From: an uncultured Planctomycetota bacterium
GTDB taxonomy: Bacteria > Planctomycetota > Planctomycetia > Pirellulales > Thermoguttaceae
DNA length: 47,912 nt
Reading direction: 5' to 3'
Assembly: GCA_900318195.1 (NCBI GenBank)
Contig: ONJR01000076.1
Coordinates: 1-47,912, forward strand
The notes beneath the pieces are model-generated. The model was not told the origin of the DNA. It saw only the letters and a program-made list of their open reading frames with translations, and searched no databases. Shown piece by piece: positions 25,761-35,303 of this stretch (its first letter is position 1; every line of letters starts with the position of its first letter). The position numbers and the translations under genes are program-made.

Positions 25761-27131
25761 ATGACGAAGGTCATTACATACGGCACGTACGATATGCTCC
25801 ATTACGGTCACGTGCGTTTGCTCGAACGCGCGAAAGCGCTTGGGGACTACCTCATTGTCGGGGTAACGTCAGACGATTTCGACAAGGCGCGCGGCAAGAT
25901 AAATATTAAGGAGTCTCTTGCGGAACGCGTTGCCGGCGTTCGCGCGACCGGTCTTGCTGATCAGATTATTATTGAAGAGTACGAAGGTCAGAAGATAGAC
26001 GACATACGTCGGTATGGAGTCGATATTTTCACGGTCGGATCAGATTGGATCGGTCGCTTCGACTACCTCAAGGAATTCTGCAACGTCGTCTACCTTGAAA
26101 GAACGGAGGGAGTGTCGAGCACGGCGTTGCGTTCGAGCGATCGACAGATTAAGTTAGGGCTTTTCGGCGCGCGCGAAGGACGAATACTTAGTAAATACTG
26201 TTCAGAATGTCGCTACGTCAACGGGCTTGAGGTCGCCGGGATATGCACACCCGATCAGGAGGTTCGCGAATTACACGCAGAAGCAACGGTTTTTGAGACC
26301 TATGACGAATTGCTCGACGCTAGCGACGCGGCCTACATTATCTCGCGCCCGGAGCTACATTATCAGCACGTCAAGAAAGCGCTCGAACGCGGAAAACACG
26401 CGCTTGTGGAAATGCCAATTACACTTGACAGTGAAGAGTGCGGAGAACTTTATCGAATGGCGCGCGAACGCAACCTCATACTCATGCCTGCAATTAAAAC
26501 GGCGTACTCGACCGCTTACAATCGATTACTACTCTTGCTTAAAAGTGGGAAGATTGGGCGCGTGGTATCGGTTGACGCAACCTGTACAAGCCTCCGCGAA
26601 GTCGACCCGACAAAAGAGGAATTTCAAGACGTCTGGAATAGCTTGTGCGCGTGGGGACCTACCGCTATGCTACCAATCTTTCACATCCTGGGATGTGCGT
26701 ACAAACGCGCCGACATAACGTCGCTGTTGCTAGAAAAATCGAGAAGGTACGACGCTTTCACCAAAATCGATTTTCTGTACGACGACGCGATCGCGTCAAT
26801 AAAGGTTGGAAGAGGCGTCAAATCTGAGGGAGAATTGATTGTCTCGGGGACACAGGGCTACCTTTACGTGCCGGCGCCATGGTGGAAAACAGACTACTTT
26901 GAAATTCGCTATGAAAATGCGGAAAACAACCGACGTTATTTTTACCAGCTTGACGGCGAAGGCATACGTTATGAATTAGTCGCTTTTGTCAAAGCGATCG
27001 CAAGCGGAACCGAAGAACAGTATTATATTTCCGAGGAGGTTGCGACCTCGATTAGTCAAACGATCAGCTTATTTTACAGCGGCAAGTTTACTGAAATACA
27101 ATATTCCGGCGACGAACCGAAGGGAAAATAG
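25761..27131 (+). CDS. Cytidylyltransferase fused to Gfo/Idh/MocA-like domain
   Basis: A 456-residue fusion. Residues 1-128 are a TagD/GCT-like nucleotidyltransferase: TYGTYDMLHYGH (HxGH-type HYGH at 14-17), VGSDWIGR (92-99) and RTEGVSSTAL (114-123), the usual RTxGISTT region. Residues about 130-445 resemble a Gfo/Idh/MocA oxidoreductase: the Rossmann start is KLGLFGAREGR (131-141), with ISRPELHYQHVKKALERGKH (194-213). The usual EKP catalytic motif reads EMP here (217-219), so the lysine is lost and the Rossmann glycine motif is also atypical. The first half should make a CDP-linked small alcohol or polyol. The second may be a degenerate or regulatory domain, or work by another mechanism. The gene lies between the aminotransferase and the second LicD. 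Confidence 0.85.
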   Translation: MTKVITYGTYDMLHYGHVRLLERAKALGDYLIVGVTSDDFDKARGKINIKESLAERVAGVRATGLADQIIIEEYEGQKIDDIRRYGVDIFTVGSDWIGRFDYLKEFCNVVYLERTEGVSSTALRSSDRQIKLGLFGAREGRILSKYCSECRYVNGLEVAGICTPDQEVRELHAEATVFETYDELLDASDAAYIISRPELHYQHVKKALERGKHALVEMPITLDSEECGELYRMARERNLILMPAIKTAYSTAYNRLLLLLKSGKIGRVVSVDATCTSLREVDPTKEEFQDVWNSLCAWGPTAMLPIFHILGCAYKRADITSLLLEKSRRYDAFTKIDFLYDDAIASIKVGRGVKSEGELIVSGTQGYLYVPAPWWKTDYFEIRYENAENNRRYFYQLDGEGIRYELVAFVKAIASGTEEQYYISEEVATSISQTISLFYSGKFTEIQYSGDEPKGK

Positions 27132-27133
27132 CT

Positions 27134-27931
27134 ATGATAACTGATGAATACGGTATAGCTGAACGCCAAAAAGAACTCCTCGAGATGATTAAAGACGTTG
27201 ACTTCTTCATGACTGAAAGCGAGATACGATATAGTCTGGGCGGTGGAACGCTACTGGGCGCTATTCGGCACGGAGGCTTTATTCCATGGGACGACGACGT
27301 CGATCTGATACTGGACAGAAAAAATTTCAACAAGCTGGTCTCCGTCTTCAATGACAACTGTAATGTCATCGCCATAAAACGCCCCGGCGGCGTCTCAAAA
27401 GAATACGTTTTTTCACGACGTCTATGGGTGTATCGAATCTGCCTAAAAGAAGAAAGACGCGACGAACGACGATCGCAAGCGACGATTGACATTTTTACGC
27501 TCGATCCGTCTCCTGATTCTACGACTATTCGTAAACTAAAGACATTAGGCGTCAAAATACTTCAGGGGATGATGAAAGAACGTCTTAACCTAAAAGGACA
27601 ATCAATGTTTTATAAGTTGTGTCTTATCGGTTCTTTTACGCTAGGTCGTTTCATTCCTGACAAGGTCAAATTTTCAGCTTACGACTTCGTGTCGCAAATA
27701 GGCGCGAGAGGAAAAAGTTCGGCTTTGACCGCATATAACGATCTCTTTAAATTGCTGGAGACTCGCTATCCTAAGGATCTCATGGAAGTTATTGAGCGCC
27801 GTCCATTTGAAGACGCGTTCCTGCCTACCGTTGCAAAATACGATAGCTATCTAACAGCGCAATATGGCGATTATATGACATTGCCGCCGCATGAGATGAG
27901 AAGACCGCAACATATGGAAAATGAATTGTAG
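27134..27931 (+). CDS. LicD family phosphotransferase (second copy)
   Basis: A 265-residue protein with the LicD core LGGGTLLGAIRHGGFIPWDDD at about 35-55 and DVDLIL after it. It starts two bases after the stop of the cytidylyltransferase fusion and has AAGGGA upstream, so the pair is tightly coupled. It likely uses the CDP compound made next door. By eye the gene is richer in A+T than its neighbours. Having two LicD genes suggests two acceptor positions or two donors. Confidence 0.85.
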   Translation: MITDEYGIAERQKELLEMIKDVDFFMTESEIRYSLGGGTLLGAIRHGGFIPWDDDVDLILDRKNFNKLVSVFNDNCNVIAIKRPGGVSKEYVFSRRLWVYRICLKEERRDERRSQATIDIFTLDPSPDSTTIRKLKTLGVKILQGMMKERLNLKGQSMFYKLCLIGSFTLGRFIPDKVKFSAYDFVSQIGARGKSSALTAYNDLFKLLETRYPKDLMEVIERRPFEDAFLPTVAKYDSYLTAQYGDYMTLPPHEMRRPQHMENEL

Positions 27932-27950
27932 TCGTCAGGAGGAGTTCAAT

Positions 27951-29177
27951 ATGAATATATTATTTATGTCGCTTGGTTCATTTACTTCACTTGACGGTAG
28001 TTCTGTGCATCTCGACGTACTAAAGAAACTAGCGCAAGATCACAACGTATACCTTCTCTGTAAGCGCGAACGACGAGAAGGGAAACCGACTGAGCTAACC
28101 TACGAGCGCGGAGTCAACGTTCTACGCGTTAGAACAGGCAACATAACCAAGGCGCCTATGATCGAGAAGGGAATCGCGACAATTATGATCGAACGACAAT
28201 TCAAGCGCGCGATCAAAAAGTACTTCGCGAACGTCGCGTTCGATCTCGTTCTTTACACGACCCCGCCGATTACATTTGGCGGCGTCGTAAAATACGTAAA
28301 AGAAAGAGACGGCGCCAAAACGTACCTCATGCTCAAGGACATTTTTCCGCAAAACGCCGTCGACTTGGGAATACTCAAAACAACCGGACTGCGCGGTCTA
28401 ATCTATAAAAGATTCCGTCGACAAGAGCAAGAACTCTACAGAATATCCGACCATATCGGATGTATGTCTCCTGCAAATTGTCAATACATCTTGCGCAACA
28501 ACCCAGAACTCGCGCCGGAAAAAGTCGAGCTGTGCCCCAACATAACGGTAATCGAAGACGTGGGAGTCGATCAAGCGACACGCGACGCAATACGCGCCAA
28601 ATACGGACTCCCGCAAGACTCAAAAATCTTCGTATACGGAGGCAACCTAGGCAAGCCGCAAGACGTGCCGTTCATCATAGAATGCGTACGCGCGCAGCGC
28701 GAACCGCGCGCCTTTTTCCTTGTCGTAGGGTCGGGAACGGAATTTCAACGCCTAGAACGGTTCGCGCAGGAAGACGCGCCGCCAAACTTCAAGCTACTCT
28801 CGCATCTGCCCAAAAACGACTACGAAAAGCTCGTCGCGGCCTGTGACGTTGGCATGATCTTCCTCGACCACAGGTTCACTATTCCGAACTTTCCGAGCAG
28901 ACTGCTTTCCTACATGAAAGCTAAGAAGCCTGTCCTCGCCGTTGTCGATTCCAATACAGACGTTGGAACGACCGTTGTCGAAGGCGGGTTCGGATGGAGT
29001 TGCAAAAGCGCCGATCCGACGCTCTTTGCCAATCTCGTGCGACAGATCGTTGAAACGCCGCAGGGAGAAATAGACGCTATGCAAGAAAGAGAATTTCAAT
29101 TCCTAAAGGAACGCTATAATCCCGACGTCGCATGCAACGCTATCTTGCAACATTTTAATAAGGAAACGACTAACTAA
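27951..29177 (+). CDS. GT4 family glycosyltransferase, WbuB-like
   Basis: A 408-residue GT-B fold retaining glycosyltransferase. The N-terminal half carries LKDIFPQNAVDLG and CMSPANCQYI, typical of WbuB/WbuX-type enzymes that use UDP-FucNAc or related sugars. The C-terminal half has FVYGGNLGKPQDVPFIIE and FLVVGSGTE, and FPSRLLSYMKAKKPVLA at the sugar-nucleotide site. The ATG at 27951 has AGGAGGAG upstream; an earlier in-frame ATG at 27921 overlaps the second LicD stop. An acceptor-linked FucNAc transfer would fit the CapE/F/G genes downstream, but this is inference. Confidence 0.87.
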   Translation: MNILFMSLGSFTSLDGSSVHLDVLKKLAQDHNVYLLCKRERREGKPTELTYERGVNVLRVRTGNITKAPMIEKGIATIMIERQFKRAIKKYFANVAFDLVLYTTPPITFGGVVKYVKERDGAKTYLMLKDIFPQNAVDLGILKTTGLRGLIYKRFRRQEQELYRISDHIGCMSPANCQYILRNNPELAPEKVELCPNITVIEDVGVDQATRDAIRAKYGLPQDSKIFVYGGNLGKPQDVPFIIECVRAQREPRAFFLVVGSGTEFQRLERFAQEDAPPNFKLLSHLPKNDYEKLVAACDVGMIFLDHRFTIPNFPSRLLSYMKAKKPVLAVVDSNTDVGTTVVEGGFGWSCKSADPTLFANLVRQIVETPQGEIDAMQEREFQFLKERYNPDVACNAILQHFNKETTN

Positions 29178-29207
29178 ACGCGTAATACTCCTCCTGGAAA
29201 CAATCTC

Positions 29208-29825
29208 GTGACGAACCTAAGCTACTACCTGGCCAAGGCGCTGAAAAAACTACTCAATCCGCCGGCTTTAAAGAAATGCAAGCTCGACCGCACGGCGCGC
29301 GTCGGCGCGCGATCAGAGCTCTCGAGAGTTACGATCGCGCGATATTCCTATGTCGGGTCGATGTGCTTCCTTGTAAACGTTGAAATTGGCGCCTTCTGCT
29401 CGATCGCGGATCGATGCTGTATTGGCGGCGCTATGCATCCGATCGAACGCGTCTCGACAAGTCCGGTCTTTCATCGCGGAAAAAATATACTCGGTAAGAA
29501 TTTTGACGACGCCCCGACTATTAAGACGCTAAGAACCGTTATTGAAGACGACGTATGGCTAGGAATGGGGTGTTACATAAAATCAGGCGTGCGCATTGGG
29601 CGCGGCGCCGTCGTCGGAATGGGGAGCGTCGTTACTCACGACGTGCCGCAGTACGAAATCTGGGCGGGCAATCCTGCGCGCAAGATACGCGACCGCTTCG
29701 ACAAGGACGTTGCCGCTCAGCTCGCCGCCATTCCCTGGGAAGAGTGGGACGACGCAACCTTGCGCCAGCGCGCGAACGCATTCAACGACGTCGACGCCTT
29801 TATTAAGGAATTTCGGATACAATGA
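29208..29825 (+). CDS. Hexapeptide-repeat O-acetyltransferase (WbbJ/CatB-like)
   Basis: A 205-residue left-handed beta-helix acetyltransferase with a GTG start. FCSIADRCCIGGAMHPIERVSTSPVF matches the xenobiotic-type/WbbJ active-site region with its histidine, and VIEDDVWLGMGCYIKSGVRIGRGAVVGMGSVVTHD shows the hexapeptide repeats. VPQYEIWAGNPARKIR is the usual end of the helix. It probably O-acetylates a sugar of the repeat unit. The following glycosyltransferase overlaps it by 4 bases. Confidence 0.85.
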   Translation: MTNLSYYLAKALKKLLNPPALKKCKLDRTARVGARSELSRVTIARYSYVGSMCFLVNVEIGAFCSIADRCCIGGAMHPIERVSTSPVFHRGKNILGKNFDDAPTIKTLRTVIEDDVWLGMGCYIKSGVRIGRGAVVGMGSVVTHDVPQYEIWAGNPARKIRDRFDKDVAAQLAAIPWEEWDDATLRQRANAFNDVDAFIKEFRIQ

Positions 29826-30973
29826 AAATTACGCACCTCTGCTTAGGATGCTTTTTTCCCGACGGATACTCCTATCAGGAGAATATGCTGCCCAAATATC
29901 ACCGGCTGCTTGGACACGACGTTACGGTCATAGCGTCCTTGCAAACCTTTAATAAACGGGGTAAAATCGCCTATATGAAAAGCGCGTGCGAATACGTCAA
30001 CGAAAACGGCGTGCGCGTCGTGCGCTTAGATTACAAAAAGCCGACGAAGGCGTACCGCAAGCTGAAGAGCTACGTCGGCTTCGCGCAAGCGCTCGAAGCG
30101 GCGGCGCCCGACGTATTATTTATTCACGGATGTCAGTTCCTCGACGTCGACGTCGTGATACAATATGTCAAGAGCCATCGTGACGTTGTCGTGTACGTCG
30201 ACAATCACGCGGACTTTTCCAATAGCGCGCGCTCCTGGGCGTCCTTGAATCTCATGCATAAGATTCTGTGGCGACATTGCGCGCAACGCCTCAATCCGTA
30301 CGTTCGGAAATTCTACGGCGTTTTGCCTGCAAGGGTGGACTTCCTCAAGGAGATATACCGCCTACCGCCCGAAAAGGTCGAACTACTCGTTATGGGCGCC
30401 GACGACGACAAAGTCGAGGCGGCGTTAGCGCCGGGAGTAGCAGACGCCATTCGCGAGAAGTATGGAATCGACAAAGACGATTTCCTCGTCATGACAGGGG
30501 GTAAAATCGACCGTTTCAAAACGCAAACGCTACTGCTCATGGAGGCGGTCAACCGTCTCAATTCGCCGCGCGTTAAATTGATCGTCTTTGGTTCGGTCGT
30601 ACCAGAACTCCAGTCTCAACTTGAGGCGCTCGTAAGCGATCGCGTTCAATATATAGGATGGGTTGACTCTTCGCTCACGGATCAATATTATGCGGCGTCG
30701 GATCTGGTCGTCTTTCCTGGTCGGCACTCTGTCTTTTGGGAGCAGGTCGCAGGCTTGGGCAAGCCGATGCTGTGCAAATCGTGGTCAGGCACGCGCCACG
30801 TCGACCTTGGCGGCAACGTGCGCTTCCTGGAAAAGGACTCGGTCGACGAAATTTACGACGTTCTGAAGGAGTTGACGGAAAACAGCGACGCTTACGCTAA
30901 GATGCTAGAGGTCGCGCAACGCGGAAAAGAAGTCTTTTCGTATCGCGCGATCGCCAAACGCAGTCTGGAGTAA
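29822..30973 (+). CDS. GT4 family glycosyltransferase
   Basis: A 383-residue GT-B glycosyltransferase. The N-terminus ITHLCLGCFFPDGYSYQENMLP and GHDVTVIAS are typical, and the C-terminal half contains MTGGKIDRFKTQTLLL, LIVFGSVVPEL and AASDLVVFPGRHSVFWEQVAGLGKPML, which hold the donor-phosphate and Glu motifs. It overlaps the acetyltransferase by 4 bases (ATGA). The donor and linkage cannot be told. Confidence 0.85.
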   Translation: MKITHLCLGCFFPDGYSYQENMLPKYHRLLGHDVTVIASLQTFNKRGKIAYMKSACEYVNENGVRVVRLDYKKPTKAYRKLKSYVGFAQALEAAAPDVLFIHGCQFLDVDVVIQYVKSHRDVVVYVDNHADFSNSARSWASLNLMHKILWRHCAQRLNPYVRKFYGVLPARVDFLKEIYRLPPEKVELLVMGADDDKVEAALAPGVADAIREKYGIDKDDFLVMTGGKIDRFKTQTLLLMEAVNRLNSPRVKLIVFGSVVPELQSQLEALVSDRVQYIGWVDSSLTDQYYAASDLVVFPGRHSVFWEQVAGLGKPMLCKSWSGTRHVDLGGNVRFLEKDSVDEIYDVLKELTENSDAYAKMLEVAQRGKEVFSYRAIAKRSLE

Positions 30974-31006
30974 CAAAGTCGGCGCAACGGAGCGAGAAGA
31001 TCAAGT

Positions 31007-32119
31007 ATGAAATCGATTACAGTTACCTATCACTACGGCAGAAATTACGGCGCAACGCTACAGGCCTACGCGTTACAGCGCACATTGCTAGAACTGGGGT
31101 GCGACAACGAACTACTGGAACTGCGATATTCGCCGCAGAAATCGAAAAGTAGTGGAAGATCGCCTATCGCCGTACTGAGAAAATGGTACTTGCAACACCT
31201 ACGCAATAAAAGACGCGAGGAAATGGCAACTCTAACGAAACTATTCAAGGAGTTCACGCAAGCACGACTCAAACTAACGCGCCAGTACGCCTCCATGGAA
31301 GAATTGCTCGACGACCCGCCTAAGGTTGAGCTCATGATTACGGGAAGCGACCAAGTATGGAATCTAGCCGGACGAGCGGAATTCGTACCGGCAAGATTCC
31401 TGCAGTTCGGCGCAGAAGACGTCAGAAGAATAAGCTTCGCCGCAAGTATTGAAAAGCTAACCTACACTGACGAACAAAAAGCAACCGTCAGACGCTACCT
31501 GGAAGCGTTCGACGATATTTCGCTGCGCGAGGAATCCGCGCGCCAGTATATCGAGTCCTTCGCGAACGTACGCGCCGAAAGAATTTTGGATCCCGTGTTC
31601 CTTCTCGACGCCGAGCAATGGCGCGAACTCGCCGTTGCGCCGCGAATCGACGCGCCCTATATTTTGTGTTATCAGGTGCAACGTAATCATAATCTAGAAC
31701 GCGTTGCGCGAAGATTGCGGCGCGCGACGGGCTACCGCATCGTTTCGATCTGCAATTCTCCAATTAAGTGGATTCGCGCGGATCACAGTTTCTTTGACGT
31801 CGGACTCGAAGAATTCCTGGGCTTCTACGCGAACGCCGCGTGCGTGGTTTCCGCGTCCTTTCATGGAACGGCGTTTGGACTCGTCTTTGGCAAACCCACC
31901 TACGGAATGATCAAGGAAGGGTCGCAAAATAGAATCAAAGAAATTCTCGATCTCTGCGAATTGTCGCAATTCGTCGTATCGGATACGGACAAGCTAACGA
32001 ATTTACCGAGTCCGATCGTCGACGCGCAAACGCTAAGACACAAACTCGAGACAGAAAGAGAAAAATCGATTAAATTCATACAAAGAAACCTAAACTCCAA
32101 ACGAAGCGTTGATCGATAA
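31007..32119 (+). CDS. Polysaccharide pyruvyl transferase family protein
   Basis: A 370-residue protein with family features TYHYGRNYGATLQAYALQRTL at the N-terminus and LMITGSDQVWN (aa about 108-118), the latter being the best-known motif. SASFHGTAFGLVFGKP is near the C-terminal domain. Members add a pyruvate ketal from phosphoenolpyruvate to a sugar, or are related GT-B-like transferases. The pyruvyl group would give the glycan a negative charge. The 34-base gap after the preceding glycosyltransferase fits one transcript. Confidence 0.87.
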   Translation: MKSITVTYHYGRNYGATLQAYALQRTLLELGCDNELLELRYSPQKSKSSGRSPIAVLRKWYLQHLRNKRREEMATLTKLFKEFTQARLKLTRQYASMEELLDDPPKVELMITGSDQVWNLAGRAEFVPARFLQFGAEDVRRISFAASIEKLTYTDEQKATVRRYLEAFDDISLREESARQYIESFANVRAERILDPVFLLDAEQWRELAVAPRIDAPYILCYQVQRNHNLERVARRLRRATGYRIVSICNSPIKWIRADHSFFDVGLEEFLGFYANAACVVSASFHGTAFGLVFGKPTYGMIKEGSQNRIKEILDLCELSQFVVSDTDKLTNLPSPIVDAQTLRHKLETEREKSIKFIQRNLNSKRSVDR

Positions 32120-32286
32120 AGAGGAAGGGTTGCGCTCTCGATGGAGCGCGCGGTAGGCGCTATGCGCGACTACTGAAGAATCGTAACTAGTCGAAGTTGG
32201 ACGGACTCGCGATAAAGACAACGCGTCATGCGCGCGAGATAAGAGCTAGACGCGGCTATTAGCAAAATAGAGGACAAGTCGTTAAA

Positions 32287-33549
32287 ATGCATCCCGGGCG
32301 AAAATCGTTACTCTCGTACCTACCGCCGCTCATTTACTTTTTAACGGCGGTCTTCTTTGTGCTCAAGGAGCAACGCGCGTTCACGGAAGCGGAGACGAAT
32401 GGAGGCTTGTGGAATTACATTCAGCTCTTCTTCATCGGGCTTGCCGGACTTTATCCCTTGTACTCAGGGCGCGGCGGCTCAAATATATTTCGCGCGAAAC
32501 CGCTCGTATACTTGCTCGCTGTTACCTTTTTAATCTTCCTGATTTCGTTTTTCAGAATGAAGGGTATGTCGCGCGCAACGATCTATTACCAACTAATGAC
32601 GCTTTATCCACTCGCCGTCAGTATTCTTTACTTTTACATAGGTTACCGAACCGAATTTAACAAGAAGACGGCGCTTTACTACGGATACTATATCGCGGCG
32701 TTTGTATTAATCATTAGTCTTTACCGTTTCTTCCGAACAGGTCGCGCATGGACGCAGCGCGGCGCGGTTGCGGACGTATACTACATACTAGGTCTCTTGC
32801 CGCTCATGATGGCTTACGTACGAGGGAAAAAAGCAACGATACCGATTCTAGTTTGCGCTATTTCAATTGCGTTTAGCGGCAAACGAGCCGGAATGCTCGC
32901 GATGTTCCTCATGATCGCCGTCTATTATCTTTTACAGTACGCACCCGAGGTCAACGACGTCAGACGCGTGGTGCGCACTTTGTTTGTTATCAGTATAATC
33001 TTCCTTGTACTCACCGTTATCGGAATCTACCTTGACAACGTCATGCATCTGCGCATCGTCGAACGGCTGTCTCGTATGATCGAAGACGGAGGTTCAGGAC
33101 GTTTATCGCGCTGGACGTACCTAATCCATGCCATTCCGAAGTCAACTATTTCGGAAATACTACTCGGTCGCGAGTATGACGAAATGGCGGAGGTCATTGG
33201 AGGGCACGCTCACAACGACATTCTGGAACTTCTTTACATCAACGGTTTCTTCGCGTTCGCTCTTTACTTAGCGTTCTTTATTTCGTTCCTTAAAACGGCG
33301 ATTACCATGTCGCGCCAACGTTACGAATACGCGCCTCATTTCGCGATGTCGTTCGTATGCTCGTTCATGGTCGCGAACTTGTCGTTTTTCATGACGGCGC
33401 CAACCTACACAACAAGCGGCATGCTATGTCTCGGAATCTTTCTGGGACATTACGTCAGGATTCAAGCCAACCCTCAGACGACGCTTTATAGAGAACGAAG
33501 ACGAAGAGTAGGAAACGTGCAACCCTACAACGCCGCAAGACCATGGTAA
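32287..33549 (+). CDS. O-antigen polymerase/ligase family protein (Wzy-like)
   Basis: A 420-residue integral membrane protein with about 11 hydrophobic segments. The last large loop before the C-terminal helices has GHAHNDILELLYINGFFAFALYL, the conserved HN-x-x-LE region of the O-antigen ligase/Wzy_C family. It likely joins lipid-linked repeat units on the outer face of the inner membrane. A 167-base gap without gene precedes it. AGAGGA lies upstream of the ATG. Next to Wzx, a polymerase role is more likely than a ligase role. Confidence 0.83.
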   Translation: MHPGRKSLLSYLPPLIYFLTAVFFVLKEQRAFTEAETNGGLWNYIQLFFIGLAGLYPLYSGRGGSNIFRAKPLVYLLAVTFLIFLISFFRMKGMSRATIYYQLMTLYPLAVSILYFYIGYRTEFNKKTALYYGYYIAAFVLIISLYRFFRTGRAWTQRGAVADVYYILGLLPLMMAYVRGKKATIPILVCAISIAFSGKRAGMLAMFLMIAVYYLLQYAPEVNDVRRVVRTLFVISIIFLVLTVIGIYLDNVMHLRIVERLSRMIEDGGSGRLSRWTYLIHAIPKSTISEILLGREYDEMAEVIGGHAHNDILELLYINGFFAFALYLAFFISFLKTAITMSRQRYEYAPHFAMSFVCSFMVANLSFFMTAPTYTTSGMLCLGIFLGHYVRIQANPQTTLYRERRRRVGNVQPYNAARPW

Positions 33550-33712
33550 ATACAAGTGAGATCCGGTCTCACTGCCGTTTCTTGAACATTACGCGAGTGC
33601 GGCTTGCAAATTCCACTCGGCGTTGTACAATTCGCATGAGCGGCTGTGCGGTCAGGTCGCTACGGTCGTCTCGTGTTGTCGGAGACATTGTCGTCAAAAA
33701 AGAGGATCCTAA

Positions 33713-35251
33713 ATGAATCCAATATGGACGTCCAAAAAACTCGCAGTGTTTTTTTCATATTCGTCGATTATACTCAATGCGGTCGCGACGATTGTACTCA
33801 CGGGGTTGTACATTGACAAACTTGGGCGAGACTCCTACGGACTCTACCAAATGATCTATGCGGTCTCGCACTATATACTCATTATTGATCTTGGTATCGG
33901 TGCAACTATGAATCGATACGTTACGGAGTTTTTGGAGCGCAAAGACCAAGCGCGCAATGAAAATTTCGCGTTTCATATGCTTGTGCTCCTTGCAGTCATT
34001 GGCGCGCTCATATTCATTGTAGGATGGAGAATCAACGCTCATTTAACGGTAATTTATCCCAAACTTACGCCTGACGAAATTCCGCTTGCTCGCCATATGT
34101 TTTTCGTCATGGTCGTTCAAATCGCATTGCTCGTCCTGCGTCATTATATCAACGGAATATCATTGGGCTACGATCAATATGCTTTTGTTAGATTAATCGC
34201 GCTTCTTTCAATTGTCGTCAACTTCAGCGCGTCGGTTGTGATCGTATACCTAGGTTACGGTTTTCTAGCGCTGGTATACGCCAAAACCATAACGTTAATT
34301 GCCGCGACGCTTACTGCGGCATATGTCGTCTTTGTCAAACTGCAATTTAAGATTCGATTCCACTACTGGGATTGGAGGATGATGGCGCCGGCGGCAATGC
34401 TAATGATCGCTGTTTTTCTACAGTCAGTCGTAGGGCACGTCAACAACACGGTCGATAAAACGATTCTCGGCAATATGACGACGAAAACAGACGTCGCCGT
34501 ATATTCCGTCGCCGCCGTCTTTATCACAATGCTCAATATGTTGCCATCCACAATCTCAGGCGTGTTCCAAACTCAAGCGACTAAACTTGTCGTCTCTGGC
34601 GCAACGCCCGAGACGCTGACAGATTTCGTTGCACGAATCGGTCGATTTCAATTTGTTGTCGCCGGAGGTTTTTGTTTGGGCTTTACCTTACTTGGGCAGG
34701 ACTTCATACAATGTTGGATGCATGACGAAAAGATGAAAGCGGCATGGTTGTATGTTCTTCTTATCATGATTCCCAATTTGGTACCTCTTATACAACAGAC
34801 GTGCGTACCGCTCATGAACGCGCTTAATAAAAGAATTTTTCGGTCGCTCATTCTGATTATGATAACTGTCGTCAATATTTCGTTAACCATCGTCTTAGTC
34901 AGACGCTTCGGAGCCGTCGGCGCCCCGCTCGCGACAGGAATTTCTTTTGTTATCGGACACATTATTCTAATCAATATTTATTATCATAAGCGGCTCGGGC
35001 TCGACGTATTTCGCATGTTTAGAGGAATACTCTCTCGAATCTGGCTTGCGCTCGGAGGCTCATTTCTGGTCAATCTTCCACTCGTCTTATGGCGCGCCGA
35101 GGGAAGATGGTGGGTATTCATCGTCAAAGCAGTCGCATTCTGCGCTGTTTATGCCGCGTTCTTGTGGGGATACGGACTCAATCAGACAGAGAAGAAGACG
35201 TTCGCCAAGCTAGCGCAGAAAGTTGGCGTTCATTTACCGAGCGCGGCGTAG
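33713..35251 (+). CDS. Wzx-type polysaccharide flippase (MOP/PST family)
   Basis: A 512-residue integral membrane protein with about 14 predicted helices. The N-terminal segment ILNAVATIVLTGLYIDKLGRDSYGLYQMIYAV, YILIIDLGIGATMNRYVTEF and LGNMTTKTDVAVYSVAAVF are typical of the polysaccharide-transport flippases. It moves the undecaprenyl-linked repeat unit across the inner membrane. AGAGGA is upstream of the ATG. The gene is visibly A+T-rich compared with flanking enzymes, as is common for Wzx. Its stop is 52 bases from the CapE start. Confidence 0.87.
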   Translation: MNPIWTSKKLAVFFSYSSIILNAVATIVLTGLYIDKLGRDSYGLYQMIYAVSHYILIIDLGIGATMNRYVTEFLERKDQARNENFAFHMLVLLAVIGALIFIVGWRINAHLTVIYPKLTPDEIPLARHMFFVMVVQIALLVLRHYINGISLGYDQYAFVRLIALLSIVVNFSASVVIVYLGYGFLALVYAKTITLIAATLTAAYVVFVKLQFKIRFHYWDWRMMAPAAMLMIAVFLQSVVGHVNNTVDKTILGNMTTKTDVAVYSVAAVFITMLNMLPSTISGVFQTQATKLVVSGATPETLTDFVARIGRFQFVVAGGFCLGFTLLGQDFIQCWMHDEKMKAAWLYVLLIMIPNLVPLIQQTCVPLMNALNKRIFRSLILIMITVVNISLTIVLVRRFGAVGAPLATGISFVIGHIILINIYYHKRLGLDVFRMFRGILSRIWLALGGSFLVNLPLVLWRAEGRWWVFIVKAVAFCAVYAAFLWGYGLNQTEKKTFAKLAQKVGVHLPSAA

Positions 35252-35303
35252 AAATTGTGAAATGTCATTCTTCGAGACAACAATAACGATAGGAGCAAGA
35301 ACA

